From Azophilus sp026709365 (GTDB lineage: Bacteria; Pseudomonadota; Gammaproteobacteria; Pseudomonadales; Azotimanducaceae), in the NCBI GenBank assembly GCA_965200175.1, contig OZ241345.1, forward strand, positions 3,100,001 through 3,164,000: 64,000 bases of DNA, given 5' to 3'. A program made the position numbers and the translations under genes. Shown in pieces: positions 1 through 7,183 of the stretch. The notes beneath the pieces were generated by a model. It was not told the DNA's origin and did not search any database. It was given only the letters and a program-made list of their open reading frames with translations. How positions within the stretch are numbered: position 1 is the stretch's first letter; each line of letters begins with the position of its first letter.

Positions 1-178
1 AGAGCAAACCGGAAAGAGCCACATCACGATCATGCTCGATCGGGATGGAATGTCATCGCCGTTTTTGCACCTGCGCCAAGGACACCGGCAGCGGCCGCCA
101 GACTGCCTTCAGCCAAGCCTTGTGAATACCTCACCAGCGACGAACTTGAGAACGCTATGCCGAGTGGTGCGCTAGGCC
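1..178. other. Unassigned upstream sequence, probably mobile-element debris
   Basis: I see no complete gene here. The stretch ends in a stop codon (TAG, 173-175) in the frame of the following transposase, so the N-terminal part of that transposase is not encoded upstream in frame. It is probably a junction left by rearrangement of insertion sequences, but I could not match it to a family. Confidence 0.4.
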
Positions 179-862
179 ATGCTGGCCAGGGACGGCGTCC
201 GCCTGTCCGTGTCCACGGTCGGGCGCATCCTCTCCAGGGCCATCGCCGACGGGCGCATCAAGCCCGCGTCCCTCTGCGAGGGGCGCCTCAAGCCCAAGCG
301 CCGCCGAAGCTTCGACGGCGCCTGGGCGAGCCGGTGGAAGTACGGCGACAGGGCCAGGGCCCCCGGCGAGATGCTCCAGATCGACCACATGACCTACAGC
401 CGCGACGGCCGCGCCCTCAAGGAGTTCCGCGCCGTCTGCCCCGTCACCAAGTTCATGGCCGCCCGCGTCTTCTCCCGCGCCACCGCCGGCAACGCCAAGC
501 GCTTCCTGGAGGCCGCGCTCGAGGCCATGCCGTTCCCCGTCCGATCCATCCAGGTCGACGGCGGCAGCGAGTTCATGGCCGACTTCGAGCGCGCCTGCCA
601 GGCCATGGGCATCCCCCTGCACGTCCTGCCGCCAAGAAGGCCCCAGTGGAGACGTCGGCCCGCCCAAGGGCGGGGCGTCGAGCGCGCCAACCGGTCCGCC
701 CGGATCGAGTTCTGGAACCTCTACGACGGCCCCCTAACCGTCGCCGACGTCGCCCCAAGGCTTGCCCGGCACGAGTTCTTCCACAACTACCGGCGCCCGC
801 ACTGGGCGCTGGATTGCCGAACCCCGAACGAGTACCTTGTCGAGATCGAGGATGCTGCCTGA
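179..862 (+). pseudogene. IS481-type transposase, 5'-truncated integrase-core remnant
   Basis: The 227-residue reading frame is the C-terminal part of an integrase-core (rve, DDE) transposase. Visible are the first catalytic Asp region (MLQIDHMTY), the second (IQVDGGSEF), and a C-terminal ERANRSARIEFWNLYDG block followed by the HNYRRPHWALD and TPNEYL motifs typical of IS481-family proteins. IS481 transposases normally have an N-terminal helix-turn-helix region of about 100 residues. Here an in-frame stop lies two codons before the first ATG, so that part is missing. Between PQW and GVERAN there are extra residues encoded over a small GC-rich hairpin (660-673), where family members usually read PQWNG; this may further damage the fold. 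It is likely inactive. Confidence 0.75.
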
Positions 863-889
863 TCCAGCGGGCAAAAAGTTCCGAAAGGT

Positions 890-900
890 CCTGAACCGGC
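890..900. repeat. Left copy of 11-bp target-site duplication
   Basis: CCTGAACCGGC occurs immediately left of the inverted repeat starting at 901 and again immediately right of the inverted repeat ending at 2994. This is the expected footprint of a recent transposition. Confidence 0.9.
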
Positions 901-920
901 AATGGCCATCTCAAAGTCGC
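901..920 (+). repeat. Left terminal inverted repeat of the IS
   Basis: These 20 bases are the exact reverse complement of 2975-2994. The first ATG of the transposase frame (902) lies inside this repeat. Confidence 0.92.
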
Positions 921-2791
921 CCGCAACCCGTTGGTTGAACTGGGGAAAGCGCGGGTCTGGACATTTCGCCGGGCTTGAGGCATTTTGGGGCCGTGTTTTC
1001 GGCGGGGTGGCCCTGATGGGCGATGCGGCGTTGGCGCTGGGTTTTCCGCTGTCGGAACTGGCGGTTCTTCCGGTTGGCGACGGGGCGGAGCGCTCGGAGT
1101 GGGACCGGGTGATGGACGAAGGGCACTACCTGGGGTTCCGCGGCATGTTCGGCGGCGGCCTTCGTCATGTCGCGGCGGGGCCGGACGGGGAGTGGCTTGC
1201 GCTTCTCGGGTGGTGCGCGGGAGCCTTCAAGGTGGGGGTCCGCGACCGGTGGATCGGCTGGGCGCGGGAGCAGCAGTGGCGGCGCCTGCCGCTGGTGGCG
1301 AACAACTGCCGCTTCCTGGTGCTGCCCCGGGGCCGCGTTCCGAACCTGGCCTCGCGGGCGCTGTCGCTGTCGGCGCGCCGGCTGTCGGCTGACATGGAGG
1401 TGCGCTTCGGCCGTCCCGTGCTTTTGGCGGAGACCTTCGTGGACCCGGAGCGGTTCAAGGGAAGCTGCTACCTCGGGGCGGGCTGGACGCCGTTGGGGCG
1501 GACCCGGGGCTACGCCCGCGCCCGGAGCGGCTGGACGGAGCACGGCCGCCCGAAGGAGGTCCTGGTGCGCCCGCTGTCGCCGAACGCGAGGGCGGACCTC
1601 TCGGGGCTCGACGAGCCGGCGTCCTGGGGCGTGGGGCGCGGCGAGCCCGCGCCGCCGCCGCCCGGACGGCTGCGCAGCCTGTTCGACCACCTGCGGCAGG
1701 TGCCGGAGTTCCGCAAGGCGCGCGGGGTGCGGCACTCGCTGGGAACGGCCCTCGCGATCGCGGCGGCGGCGAAGCTGGCGGGCGCGCGGGGGCCGACCGC
1801 CATCGCGGAGTTCGGCCAGCGGCTCGGCCAGCGCCAGCTGGCGGCGGTGCGGGCGTTCCGGAGCCCGTCGACGGGGCGGCTCTCGGCGCCCTCCCGGGCG
1901 ACCATGCACCGCCTGCTTTCGGCGGTGGACCCGGACGCGCTCGACGAGGCCGTGCGCGACTTCACGGCGGCGCGCCAGCCCCCCCGCGGGGCGCTGGCGC
2001 TCGACGGCAAGTCCGCGCCGCTGAACCGGCCGGGCGGGCCGGACGACGGGCGCATGCTGGTGGCCGCCGTGGCGCACGGGTCGGGACTTGTCCTGGGCCA
2101 GACCGCCTCGGACAGCGCGGGCGGGGAGATAATCGGCGCCCGCCGCCTGATCGGGGACCTCGACGTGGCGGGGCGGGTGCTGACGCTCGACGCGCTGCAC
2201 AGCTGCCCCAGGACCGCGCGGCGGATCATCGAGGGCGGCGGCGACCACGTCATGCCCGTCAAGGGCAACCGACCGGACCTGCTCAACGACCTCAAGGCGT
2301 TCGACGCGGCCTTCGACGGCGCACCGACCTGCCGGACGATCGACAAGGGGCACGGGCGCATCGACGAGCGCGAATGCGCCCTCGTCGCGCTCGACGGCTG
2401 CGCCCCCGGCACGGCTCCCCTGCCGGGACGCCGCCAAGCGTTCCGCATCACCCGGCGCCGCACCGTCGTCAAGTCCGGCAGGACGGGCGGGGAGACCGCC
2501 TACGGCCTCACCTCGCTGCCGCCCGAGCGGGCCGGCCCCACCGAGGTGCTCGCCCTCAACCGCGGCCACTGGGAGATCGAAACGCGCCTCCACTGCGTCC
2601 GCGACGTCGCCTACGACGAGGACCGCTCCCGGGTACGCTGCGGACGGCTGCCCCGAAACCTCGCCTGCCTGTCCAACGCCGCCATCTCCATCGTGCGCCT
2701 GCGCGGACGCTTCAACGGGCAGCCCCAAGCCCACCGCCACTACGCCGCCCGCGAGCGGGAGGCGCTGCGCGAGGTGCTCGCCGTCCACTGA
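902..2791 (+). CDS. Transposase: DruA-like (DUF4338) domain fused to ISAs1 DDE domain
   Basis: The 629-residue protein has two parts. Roughly residues 40-230 match the DUF4338/DruA fold, with EGHYLGFRGMFGGGLRH, LALLGWCAGAFKVGVRD, NNCRFLVLP and a C-terminal YLGAGWTPLGRTRGYAR block. Residues about 255-625 are an ISAs1-type DDE transposase: LALDGKS (D368), LTLDALHSC (D430), the VKGNRPDL motif and NRGHWEIE (E558) form the probable catalytic triad. DruA is known from Druantia anti-phage systems and also occurs in transposases; here the terminal repeats show it belongs to a mobile element. Translation may start at 902, inside the left inverted repeat, or at ATG 1016, just before the DUF4338 homology. 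The long opposite-strand frame is a GC-bias shadow. Confidence 0.88.
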   Translation: MAISKSPATRWLNWGKRGSGHFAGLEAFWGRVFGGVALMGDAALALGFPLSELAVLPVGDGAERSEWDRVMDEGHYLGFRGMFGGGLRHVAAGPDGEWLALLGWCAGAFKVGVRDRWIGWAREQQWRRLPLVANNCRFLVLPRGRVPNLASRALSLSARRLSADMEVRFGRPVLLAETFVDPERFKGSCYLGAGWTPLGRTRGYARARSGWTEHGRPKEVLVRPLSPNARADLSGLDEPASWGVGRGEPAPPPPGRLRSLFDHLRQVPEFRKARGVRHSLGTALAIAAAAKLAGARGPTAIAEFGQRLGQRQLAAVRAFRSPSTGRLSAPSRATMHRLLSAVDPDALDEAVRDFTAARQPPRGALALDGKSAPLNRPGGPDDGRMLVAAVAHGSGLVLGQTASDSAGGEIIGARRLIGDLDVAGRVLTLDALHSCPRTARRIIEGGGDHVMPVKGNRPDLLNDLKAFDAAFDGAPTCRTIDKGHGRIDERECALVALDGCAPGTAPLPGRRQAFRITRRRTVVKSGRTGGETAYGLTSLPPERAGPTEVLALNRGHWEIETRLHCVRDVAYDEDRSRVRCGRLPRNLACLSNAAISIVRLRGRFNGQPQAHRHYAAREREALREVLAVH

Positions 2792-2974
2792 CCAGGGCCG
2801 CAGGGCCATCGAGCGCCGCGCCGCGCCGCCGGCCACCCGGAAAACCCGTTGCGCAAGCGGCGCAAAACCACCCAAACGACGCATCGGACGCCGCCGGCCA
2901 GGGCGCCCATGCCCTCGCTTGGCTGGAAGGAAACAAAGGGACATCGTCCCCAATCCCCAAGGTGCCAGCACAAC
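2792..2974 (+). other. Non-coding tail of the IS
   Basis: This is element sequence between the transposase stop and the right inverted repeat. I see no gene or convincing terminator in it. Confidence 0.6.
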
Positions 2975-2994
2975 GCGACTTTGAGATGGCCATT
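2975..2994 (-). repeat. Right terminal inverted repeat of the IS
   Basis: Exact reverse complement of 901-920. It is followed directly by the second copy of the 11-bp target duplication. Confidence 0.92.
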
Positions 2995-3005
2995 CCTGAA
3001 CCGGC
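2995..3005. repeat. Right copy of 11-bp target-site duplication
   Basis: CCTGAACCGGC, identical to 890-900. Confidence 0.9.
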
Positions 3006-3215
3006 ACACGTTCTTGCGTACTCTGGCGATATGGAACATGATCTGCAAGTCGGACTCTCGTGGCGTTAGGTATTCAGCAGAAACAGTGCCAAGGCACCGA
3101 CCAGAAAAGCTGTGAGGATCGCCCATGCTGCCGGACGGTCTATGTCACGCTCTGTCCCGCAATAGAAATGGCATAATGACTTCCAGCCAAATGCGCTACG
3201 CCCTAGGCAACCCCA

Positions 3216-4037
3216 ATGTCTCAACTCGCCCTGCCCGACCGCCTCCGGAAGCCATTCAAAAGGCTTGCAAGCGCACTGCTTGCCGTCTTCCCCAATGGCA
3301 CGGTCGCGTTGGGTGGTGGCACCGTTCTTGAAGCCCGGTGGAGCCACCGGACTTCCACAGATCTTGACTTGTTCATCGCGCCCCGGAACTTGAGTATCGC
3401 CTACGACGCTGGGTATGGCCGGTTCTACGCCAATCTGGTGGATGCCCTGCGGAAGGAAGGGATAGGCATTGAGGATACCTACTTGACGACGGGAAGGGAC
3501 CGGGTGTTTCTGAGCGGACACTGCGAGGACGGCACACCTTGGAGCCTTGCGGACATGCACTACATGCATCCCGACCAGCCCATGGTCGAGTCGGTGGAAG
3601 GAACTGGCATCCGGGCAGCCACCATCACCGAAACCATGATGGGCAAGATCGTGGGGCGCGCCTATGCAGCTGACGAAGAAGCCGGCAATCCGGGCAGGCA
3701 ACCGATTCCCATCAGGGACTGCTACGATATCTGCGTTTGCGCGGCGGTCGAGAAGGATGTGTTGGCCCGCATCTTCGACATCATTCCCCTTGACGCCCGG
3801 ACCCGAATTGCAAGGAATCTGCGCAACGCACCTCGTGACCTCCACCTTCGGGACAGCAAGCCACTGATCAACCCGACTTGGACGGGACCGTGGCTGGATA
3901 TCGCATCGACAATCGCAGAAGCCGTGGCAATTGGCGATATTGGGCGGCTACCGGAGATCCAACCGACTAACATCGGAGTTTCAAACGACGACAAGCCGCA
4001 AACCCTGCGAGGCGATGCATCGAAGCCAAGCCCATGA
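3216..4037 (+). CDS. AbiEii/type IV toxin-like nucleotidyltransferase
   Basis: The 273-residue protein carries the nucleotidyltransferase signature near its N terminus: ALGGGTVLEARW followed by STDLDLFI, i.e. the GG motif and the Asp-x-Asp metal site. It matches the AbiEii/AbiGii toxin superfamily in layout (family members are about 250-300 residues). Family knowledge: AbiE-type toxins transfer nucleotides and arrest growth during phage infection, and are normally controlled by an upstream antitoxin. No antitoxin gene is visible in the 210 bp upstream; the start is the first ATG after an in-frame stop (3204) and has no good ribosome site. Its stop overlaps the next gene (ATGA, 4034), so the two are probably co-translated. 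Substrate unknown. Confidence 0.7.
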   Translation: MSQLALPDRLRKPFKRLASALLAVFPNGTVALGGGTVLEARWSHRTSTDLDLFIAPRNLSIAYDAGYGRFYANLVDALRKEGIGIEDTYLTTGRDRVFLSGHCEDGTPWSLADMHYMHPDQPMVESVEGTGIRAATITETMMGKIVGRAYAADEEAGNPGRQPIPIRDCYDICVCAAVEKDVLARIFDIIPLDARTRIARNLRNAPRDLHLRDSKPLINPTWTGPWLDIASTIAEAVAIGDIGRLPEIQPTNIGVSNDDKPQTLRGDASKPSP

Positions 4038-4588
4038 GGAAAAGCTCAACAGCAAGTCCTTGGGAAGTCCCGTACATTCCGCCCGAAGGCATTGTCGAGG
4101 AATGCCTGCTGCCGGACGGCTGCGATTCCTGCAACGACCCGGTCATGCGACAGCCGCTGAAGGCGCTTGGGGCATTCGACCACCCGCAACTTCGGCAGGC
4201 GGAAGGCGCAGACCCGGCATGGGATCCGCTGCGGAGCCTCAACCACTTCATGAGCAAGAACTGCGCTGGGCTGAACTACGGCTTACGAACAGAACCGCTG
4301 GAACTGCGGGAGGCGTTTCGGACCGGCGAGTTCACATCAAGGCAGAAAACCGCGTTGTCTTGGGCGTTCTCAGGCATGCGCAGGAAGTACATGTTCCCGA
4401 TGCTGGTCGCCGGTGCGCAACTGCCGATATTCGAGGTCGCCCGCTGCTTCTGGACGGCGTTCGACGGTTGCGCCTTCGGCTGCGGCCCGTGGCTCAACCA
4501 ATGGGCGGAAGACCCGGACAAGCCGCACCCGAGCGCCAAGGGACGCGCATTCCCCGACTTCCCTGAACCACGTTACCGCGCCCGCTGA
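4034..4588 (+). CDS. Uncharacterised protein coupled to the AbiEii-like gene
   Basis: The 184-residue protein begins at ATG 4034, overlapping the nucleotidyltransferase stop by 4 bp. I recognise no domain. It is rich in Trp, Cys and Pro (LLPDGCDSCNDP near residue 30, FDGCAFGCGPWLNQW near residue 150) with no signal peptide or membrane segment. Four-base overlap and position suggest a functional partner of the nucleotidyltransferase: possibly a neutralising protein, an effector or a scaffold. AbiE-type antitoxins are normally encoded upstream and carry a winged helix, which I do not see here. Confidence 0.55.
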   Translation: MRKSSTASPWEVPYIPPEGIVEECLLPDGCDSCNDPVMRQPLKALGAFDHPQLRQAEGADPAWDPLRSLNHFMSKNCAGLNYGLRTEPLELREAFRTGEFTSRQKTALSWAFSGMRRKYMFPMLVAGAQLPIFEVARCFWTAFDGCAFGCGPWLNQWAEDPDKPHPSAKGRAFPDFPEPRYRAR

Positions 4589-4879
4589 AATTAGCGCTGG
4601 TCAGGTCGATCTCCCCCGCTTCATCAGGCGGCTGTTGGACGGCAGCCCGATGACATAGCCCACGCCCGCCTTCACACACCAGTGCAGGAGCCGCCTGCGG
4701 TAGAGCCCGCACCTGCAAGGGCGGCCCGAACCGCAATTGCGCTCTTCCCATCGGGACTTGACGGCTAAATCTCAACCCGCATCAATGGATGAAATTCAAC
4801 CAAAGGTTGGTTGAATTTCATCCATTGATCGATATCATTCCTGCCTTGTTAAGCCGTATCGTCAGATCAGATTGCCACC
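4589..4879 (+). other. Intergenic region with a perfect 21-bp inverted repeat
   Basis: No gene recognised in this 291-bp stretch. It contains the inverted repeat annotated separately and presumably the promoter of the downstream ATPase. Confidence 0.5.
4781..4829. repeat. Perfect 21-bp inverted repeat, 7-nt spacer
   Basis: The left arm 4781-4801 (starts ATCAATGGATGAAATTC) is the exact reverse complement of the right arm 4809-4829, with spacer AAAGGTT. It lies 50 bp before the ATPase start. No run of T follows, so a Rho-independent terminator is unlikely. It may be an operator, a recombination site, or a relic of a small mobile element. It is AT-rich compared with its surroundings. Confidence 0.85.
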
Positions 4880-6184
4880 GTGCCAGCTCGTCAATCCCCC
4901 AATCCCCCGACTCAGTTGTTTGAGCGTCACATCGCCGATGCGGTTCGCGAGGCACTGGCGGATACCCCGGTCGTCTGCCTGCGCGGGCCGCGTCAGACCG
5001 GGAAAACCACGCTCGCCCAGCACTTGGCAAACGGCTCGCCGCCGAGAGCCTATGTCACTCTCGACGACGATGCCACCCGCGCTGCCGCACAGGCCGACCC
5101 CGTCGGGTTTCTGGCCGGATTGCCGGCGGCGGCCACCATTGATGAGGTTCAGCGCGCGCCGGAACTCGCGCTCGCACTAAAGGCTGCGGTGGATGCCGAC
5201 CGCCGACCGGGGCGGTTTCTGCTCACCGGCTCAGCGGGCGGGCCGCTTTGGTCGCCGTTTGCCGAGGCCTTGGTCGGAAGGATGGAAGCGCACACGTTGT
5301 GGCCCCTGTCGCAGGGTGAACTGGCTGGTGTGCGCGAGACCTTTGTCGAGCGCGCGTTTGCAGCGGACCTGACCGCCATCGGCACCCCGCAGCCCAGCGG
5401 GCCGCCCCCGCAGGCCAGCCTCCAACCCGAATCGCCCCGCCAGTTGCTGGCCACGCTGCTTTGCGCAGGCGGCTTTCCAGAGGCGGTGGCTCGCAAAGCC
5501 CGCCGCCGCGACGCTTGGTTTGATGCCTATTTGGAGGGGGTTACCCAACGCGACATCCGTGACCTAGCCAGCATTGCACGCGCCCCGGAACTGTCGCGTC
5601 TGCTCGCGATGCTCGCCAACCGAGCCTCCCAGCCGATCAACTTCGCCGATCTGTCGCGCTCGCTCAGCATTCCGCAAACCAGCCTGAAACGCTACGTCGC
5701 GCTGTTCGAGGCCACCTTCCTGATCCGCTTCCTGCCCGCTTGGACGGCGAACTTAGGCAAGCGGCTGGTCAAGGCACCGAAACTCATCTTAACCGACCCT
5801 GGCTTGCTGGCACATCTCCTCGCCACTGATCCCGACCGCCTCGACGCGAACCCAACCCTCTTCGGTCCGGCACTGGAGAACCTGGTCGCAGCGGAGCTTG
5901 GCAAGCAACTGGGATGGTCTGCAAAGCAGTGCCGCCTGCATCACTTCCGCACCCACTCCGGCATCGAGGTGGACTTGGTGCTGGAAAGCTCCGCCGGGGA
6001 TATCGTGGGCATTGAGGTCAAGGCGGGCGCCAGCCTGCATCCAAGCGCAGCGCAGGGGCTGCGCACGTTAGCCGACCTTGCGGGCAACCATTTTGTATGC
6101 GGCATCATCCTCTACACCGGCACTGCCTCGGTACCGTTTGGCAATCGCATCCAGGCGCTGCCGGTTGGTGCGCTTTGGGCCTGA
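4880..6184 (+). CDS. AAA-family ATPase with DUF4143 and PD-(D/E)XK-like C terminus
   Basis: The 434-residue protein has a Walker A (GPRQTGKTT, K42), Walker B (TIDEVQ, D88-E89) and a sensor segment (FLLTGSAGG). A middle segment with SQPINFADLSRSLSIPQTSLKRY is the winged-helix part of DUF4143. The C-terminal segment (about 355-385) contains GIEVDLVLE and GIEVKAG, the E-x-D...E-x-K pattern of PD-(D/E)XK nuclease folds. Such proteins are common, often solitary, and thought to be archaeal-type ATPases or defence-linked; their biological role is largely unknown. It is transcribed alone here, behind a perfect inverted repeat. A second member of the family lies at 31067-32245. Confidence 0.85.
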   Translation: MPARQSPNPPTQLFERHIADAVREALADTPVVCLRGPRQTGKTTLAQHLANGSPPRAYVTLDDDATRAAAQADPVGFLAGLPAAATIDEVQRAPELALALKAAVDADRRPGRFLLTGSAGGPLWSPFAEALVGRMEAHTLWPLSQGELAGVRETFVERAFAADLTAIGTPQPSGPPPQASLQPESPRQLLATLLCAGGFPEAVARKARRRDAWFDAYLEGVTQRDIRDLASIARAPELSRLLAMLANRASQPINFADLSRSLSIPQTSLKRYVALFEATFLIRFLPAWTANLGKRLVKAPKLILTDPGLLAHLLATDPDRLDANPTLFGPALENLVAAELGKQLGWSAKQCRLHHFRTHSGIEVDLVLESSAGDIVGIEVKAGASLHPSAAQGLRTLADLAGNHFVCGIILYTGTASVPFGNRIQALPVGALWA

Positions 6185-6295
6185 CAATGGGCGTTCCCTG
6201 CACTCATGACGGACGCCGCTTAGTCACTGTTGGCTCTGACGACCTAAGAATATGGCCACGATCTCGTTCGCAGCCGCTTGGGCCGATTCCTTCGT

Positions 6296-7150
6296 TCAAA
6301 GAGGCAAGTGCTTCAGATATCGATGATTCTGATTAATCCAACTACTCGGGTGTGTGGTCTCATATAGTCGCGAATTCGGACAATGCTTGGCGACAAACAC
6401 TGCGATATAATTGCTCAAAGCTCTCGTGCAAGCGTTTATGACTACTCCCGGAGCATAACGAAGCAATCTCTCCTCGAAATCACGCCTAACCTTCTCCATA
6501 TTCCACAAAGCCTCCCAAACTGAATCCCTCACCCGCCTTTTGATCGCAGGTCTCTTATCAACGGATATATTGGATAGATCCAAGATAGAACCCAACGACG
6601 CTTGATAGGGTATAGGGTTTGCCACTATGACTCTAGCATGACCGCATAGCTCACGAGTCAGATCGCTCCTCTGCAGGACGTCAGCGAAGTGCGTTTTAAT
6701 CCGCGTCCCAGTCGCACCCTGCGCAGGAGCTATTGGCGACATTGAACCCGCCTTAGCGTCACCCCCATACTCTTTGATATGCGGGGACTCCAGCAAGAGA
6801 AGTACAGTATGACTGCCGACGCTTGGGTGGCTCTGAGGGAGCTCTCTGGCCGGCCAACCGGACACATCATCAGGTATACGATCACGAAAACTACTCCGCA
6901 TGAACTCGGGGGTTCTCTCGCCATTAGCTCGGAGGCAAGGCACAATCTGACCTGCTGACCAGCAGATCGTGTATCTCTGCACGTCCTTAACGCGCATGTC
7001 GCTCGAGAAAAATCCTACGACATCGCGCCCGTGTCGCACATAGTGAGCCTGCATAAGCTTGACGGTACCCTCAGCTAATATCGGAACTGATATCGCCACA
7101 GGCGACATATTGGGATAGACGATTCGGAACTCAAAACGACTGTTTGGCAT
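6296..7150 (-). CDS. Uncharacterised protein, possible uracil-DNA-glycosylase-like fold
   Basis: The 284-residue protein has no domain I can name with confidence. Around residue 115 it reads VLLLLESPHIKEYGG, later VIVANPIPYQASLG, and near the C terminus ETTHPSSW. This order (glycine/acidic motif, central NPxxYQ segment, terminal HPS) recalls the uracil-DNA glycosylase superfamily, but the match is only by eye. Last gene of a minus-strand cluster with 7184-8566 and 8556-9035, 33 bp after the preceding stop. Base composition (about 50% GC) is clearly lower than the core genes of the window, which suggests horizontal transfer. Confidence 0.6.
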   Translation of the reverse strand: MPNSRFEFRIVYPNMSPVAISVPILAEGTVKLMQAHYVRHGRDVVGFFSSDMRVKDVQRYTICWSAGQIVPCLRANGERTPEFMRSSFRDRIPDDVSGWPARELPQSHPSVGSHTVLLLLESPHIKEYGGDAKAGSMSPIAPAQGATGTRIKTHFADVLQRSDLTRELCGHARVIVANPIPYQASLGSILDLSNISVDKRPAIKRRVRDSVWEALWNMEKVRRDFEERLLRYAPGVVINACTRALSNYIAVFVAKHCPNSRLYETTHPSSWINQNHRYLKHLPL

Positions 7151-7183
7151 CTGGCGCGGAACTCAACAAAGCGGCTCAATCGA

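Larger units (their letters stand above)
901..2994 (+). mobile_element. Intact ISAs1-family insertion sequence with DruA/DUF4338-fused transposase
   Basis: The 2,094-bp element is bounded by perfect 20-bp terminal inverted repeats (901-920 and 2975-2994, AATGGCCATCTCAAAGTCGC on the left) and by an 11-bp direct repeat of host sequence (890-900 and 2995-3005). It carries one long transposase gene and about 180 bp of non-coding sequence before the right end. It inserted shortly downstream of the IS481-type remnant. Perfect inverted repeats, a perfect target duplication and an uninterrupted reading frame suggest recent, possibly still active, transposition. Confidence 0.92.

Noticed and set aside
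911..3007. A 698-codon open frame on the minus strand opposite the IS transposase
   Set aside because: It runs across the whole element including both inverted repeats and has low-complexity Arg/Ala/Gly composition; it is a GC-bias shadow of the real transposase.
3066..3130. Minus-strand hydrophobic stretch ending AILTAFLVGALALFLLNT
   Set aside because: It looks like a transmembrane segment but belongs to a frame that runs opposite the AbiEii-like gene with no start or homology; at most a gene-end relic.
4781..4829. Reading the inverted repeat as a Rho-independent terminator
   Set aside because: No T run follows on either strand, and it precedes rather than follows the nearest gene by a short distance.
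6097..6336. Small plus-strand frame after the DUF4143 ATPase
   Set aside because: Its first half overlaps the ATPase in another frame and the rest has no features of a gene.
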